From contig DATDRF010000284.1 of the NCBI GenBank assembly GCA_035291905.1, forward strand, positions 1-5,860: a stretch of DNA of 5,860 nucleotides, written 5' to 3'. The stretch comes from JACPLA01 sp035291905. GTDB lineage: Bacteria; Bacteroidota; Ignavibacteria; UBA10030. The notes under the pieces were generated by a model, which saw only the letters and a list, made by a program, of their open reading frames with translations, searched no databases and was not told the DNA's origin. A program made the position numbers and the translations under genes. The first letter of the stretch is position 1. Each line of letters begins with the position of its first letter. Below are positions 5,111 to 5,860 of this stretch, piece by piece.

Positions 5111-5860
5111 CTAATCGAAGATTATCGAACTCCCGTCTGTTCTGATGCACCGAACCCGCAACGCGTTGATTGTCGAGTACTCCAGAATCCACAATTCTCC
5201 GTTTGGAGCAACAAGCCCTCCAGAGGGTTTCCAGCCGAAAGAACTCCGTGCGGCAATTTCAACTCTTCCGTCGGGATGGACTCTTTTTACGGCGCCATCG
5301 GAGGGAACCGCCGCGTAGACCCACCCGTTTGGCCCCATCCAAAGTCCCATGATGGCATGGGTATCGACCGTGAGAAGAAAAGACCGACGCCGCTCGGCCA
5401 GATTCTTTACCACCGTGTGTACAGTTCCGTCGGGATTAATGCAGAGGAGGTCGTGAAGATCGACGAGATAGACAGTCCCGTCGTACGCCACCGTCATTTG
5501 TCGGACATTCCGAAAAGCATAAGTCGCCAGCGTCGTCACCTTGCCATCCGGCGACCGTTTCCTGACCGTTGTGACTTCTCCGCCCACTGTCCAATACGAC
5601 GCCCCTTTCCCGTCATGCGCAAAATGGAAGTCGTCGTAATTCTCAAGGAAACCCTGCCGCGCGGGGATAATGTCAACGAGGTTGCCATCCGAACTCAGTC
5701 GCCACACGCGATGTCCCCACTTATCCGTCCTTTCTCCCTCATACCATAAGTGCTCTCCGAACAGGTTGTCCTTGTCGTCCAAATAGAGCTCGTGGGTGTG
5801 AACACCTCTCACGACGATGCTCCTTGTTCCGTCCGTTGAGATTCTCCATACATGCTTCAG
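5111..5860 (-). CDS. NHL/SMP-30-like beta-propeller protein, C-terminal part
   Basis: The last 249 residues of a protein whose beginning lies past the right edge; the frame is open to 5860, so the GTG at 5812 is not the start. Repeated blade ends are visible, each a W/R/K/C-rich strand then x-x-DG and a hydrophobic strand: VWRISTDGT (4-12), VWRLSSDGN (52-60), VRKRSPDGK (99-107), LLCINPDGT (138-146), VKRVHPDGR (191-199), VRCIRTDGS (236-244). Spacing of about 40-55 residues fits a six-bladed propeller of the NHL/SGL type. These serve as binding scaffolds or as lactonase-like enzymes. The segment HTHELYLDD...GEHLWYEGE (21-42) is unusually rich in His, Glu and Asp and could be a metal or substrate site. 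No signal peptide can be checked because the N terminus is missing. The 118-bp gap to the lipoprotein gene leaves operon membership open. Confidence 0.72.
   Translation of the reverse strand: MKHVWRISTDGTRSIVVRGVHTHELYLDDKDNLFGEHLWYEGERTDKWGHRVWRLSSDGNLVDIIPARQGFLENYDDFHFAHDGKGASYWTVGGEVTTVRKRSPDGKVTTLATYAFRNVRQMTVAYDGTVYLVDLHDLLCINPDGTVHTVVKNLAERRRSFLLTVDTHAIMGLWMGPNGWVYAAVPSDGAVKRVHPDGRVEIAARSSFGWKPSGGLVAPNGELWILEYSTINALRVRCIRTDGSSIIFD

Overview
The window looks like chromosomal DNA of a Gram-negative bacterium with roughly balanced G+C. The evidence is a Sec signal peptide on one protein, a lipoprotein signal on another, and protein families common in free-living bacteria. I cannot assign a phylum. 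The mix (YncE-type phosphoesterase, GxxExxY gene with CTCTGTG repeats, PLP decarboxylase, DG-repeat propeller) would fit Acidobacteriota-like or similar environmental lineages, but that is a guess. I see no rRNA, tRNA, transposase or CRISPR array.

Layout. Bases 2-337 (+) are the C-terminal end of an alkaline-phosphatase/phosphoesterase-superfamily protein. Bases about 347-545 hold a tandem array of CTCTGTG/CACAGAG hairpin repeats. Bases 551-925 (-) encode a 124-aa GxxExxY protein with a PD-(D/E)XK nuclease-like core. Bases 994-1099 carry another repeat copy, 104/106 identical to the one at 376-481, so the gene is bracketed by the repeats. Bases 1159-2013 (+) encode an exported transglutaminase-like protein. 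It converges on a small four-helix membrane protein (2043-2450, -). A minus-strand block follows: a group II PLP-dependent decarboxylase (2533-3945), a proline-iminopeptidase-like lipoprotein (3952-4992) and the C-terminal part of a DG-repeat beta-propeller protein (5111-5860, running off the window edge).

How the genes relate. The iminopeptidase and decarboxylase are separated by only 6 nt and are very probably co-transcribed. An envelope peptidase releasing N-terminal residues and a decarboxylase using amino acids would make a plausible peptide-to-amine route, but the substrates are not readable from sequence. The most unusual part is 347-1099. There a nuclease-fold gene sits between large two-tier palindromic repeats, an arrangement reminiscent of REP palindromes flanking RAYT transposases but with a different protein family. 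It may be a non-autonomous or self-mobilising repeat/nuclease system.
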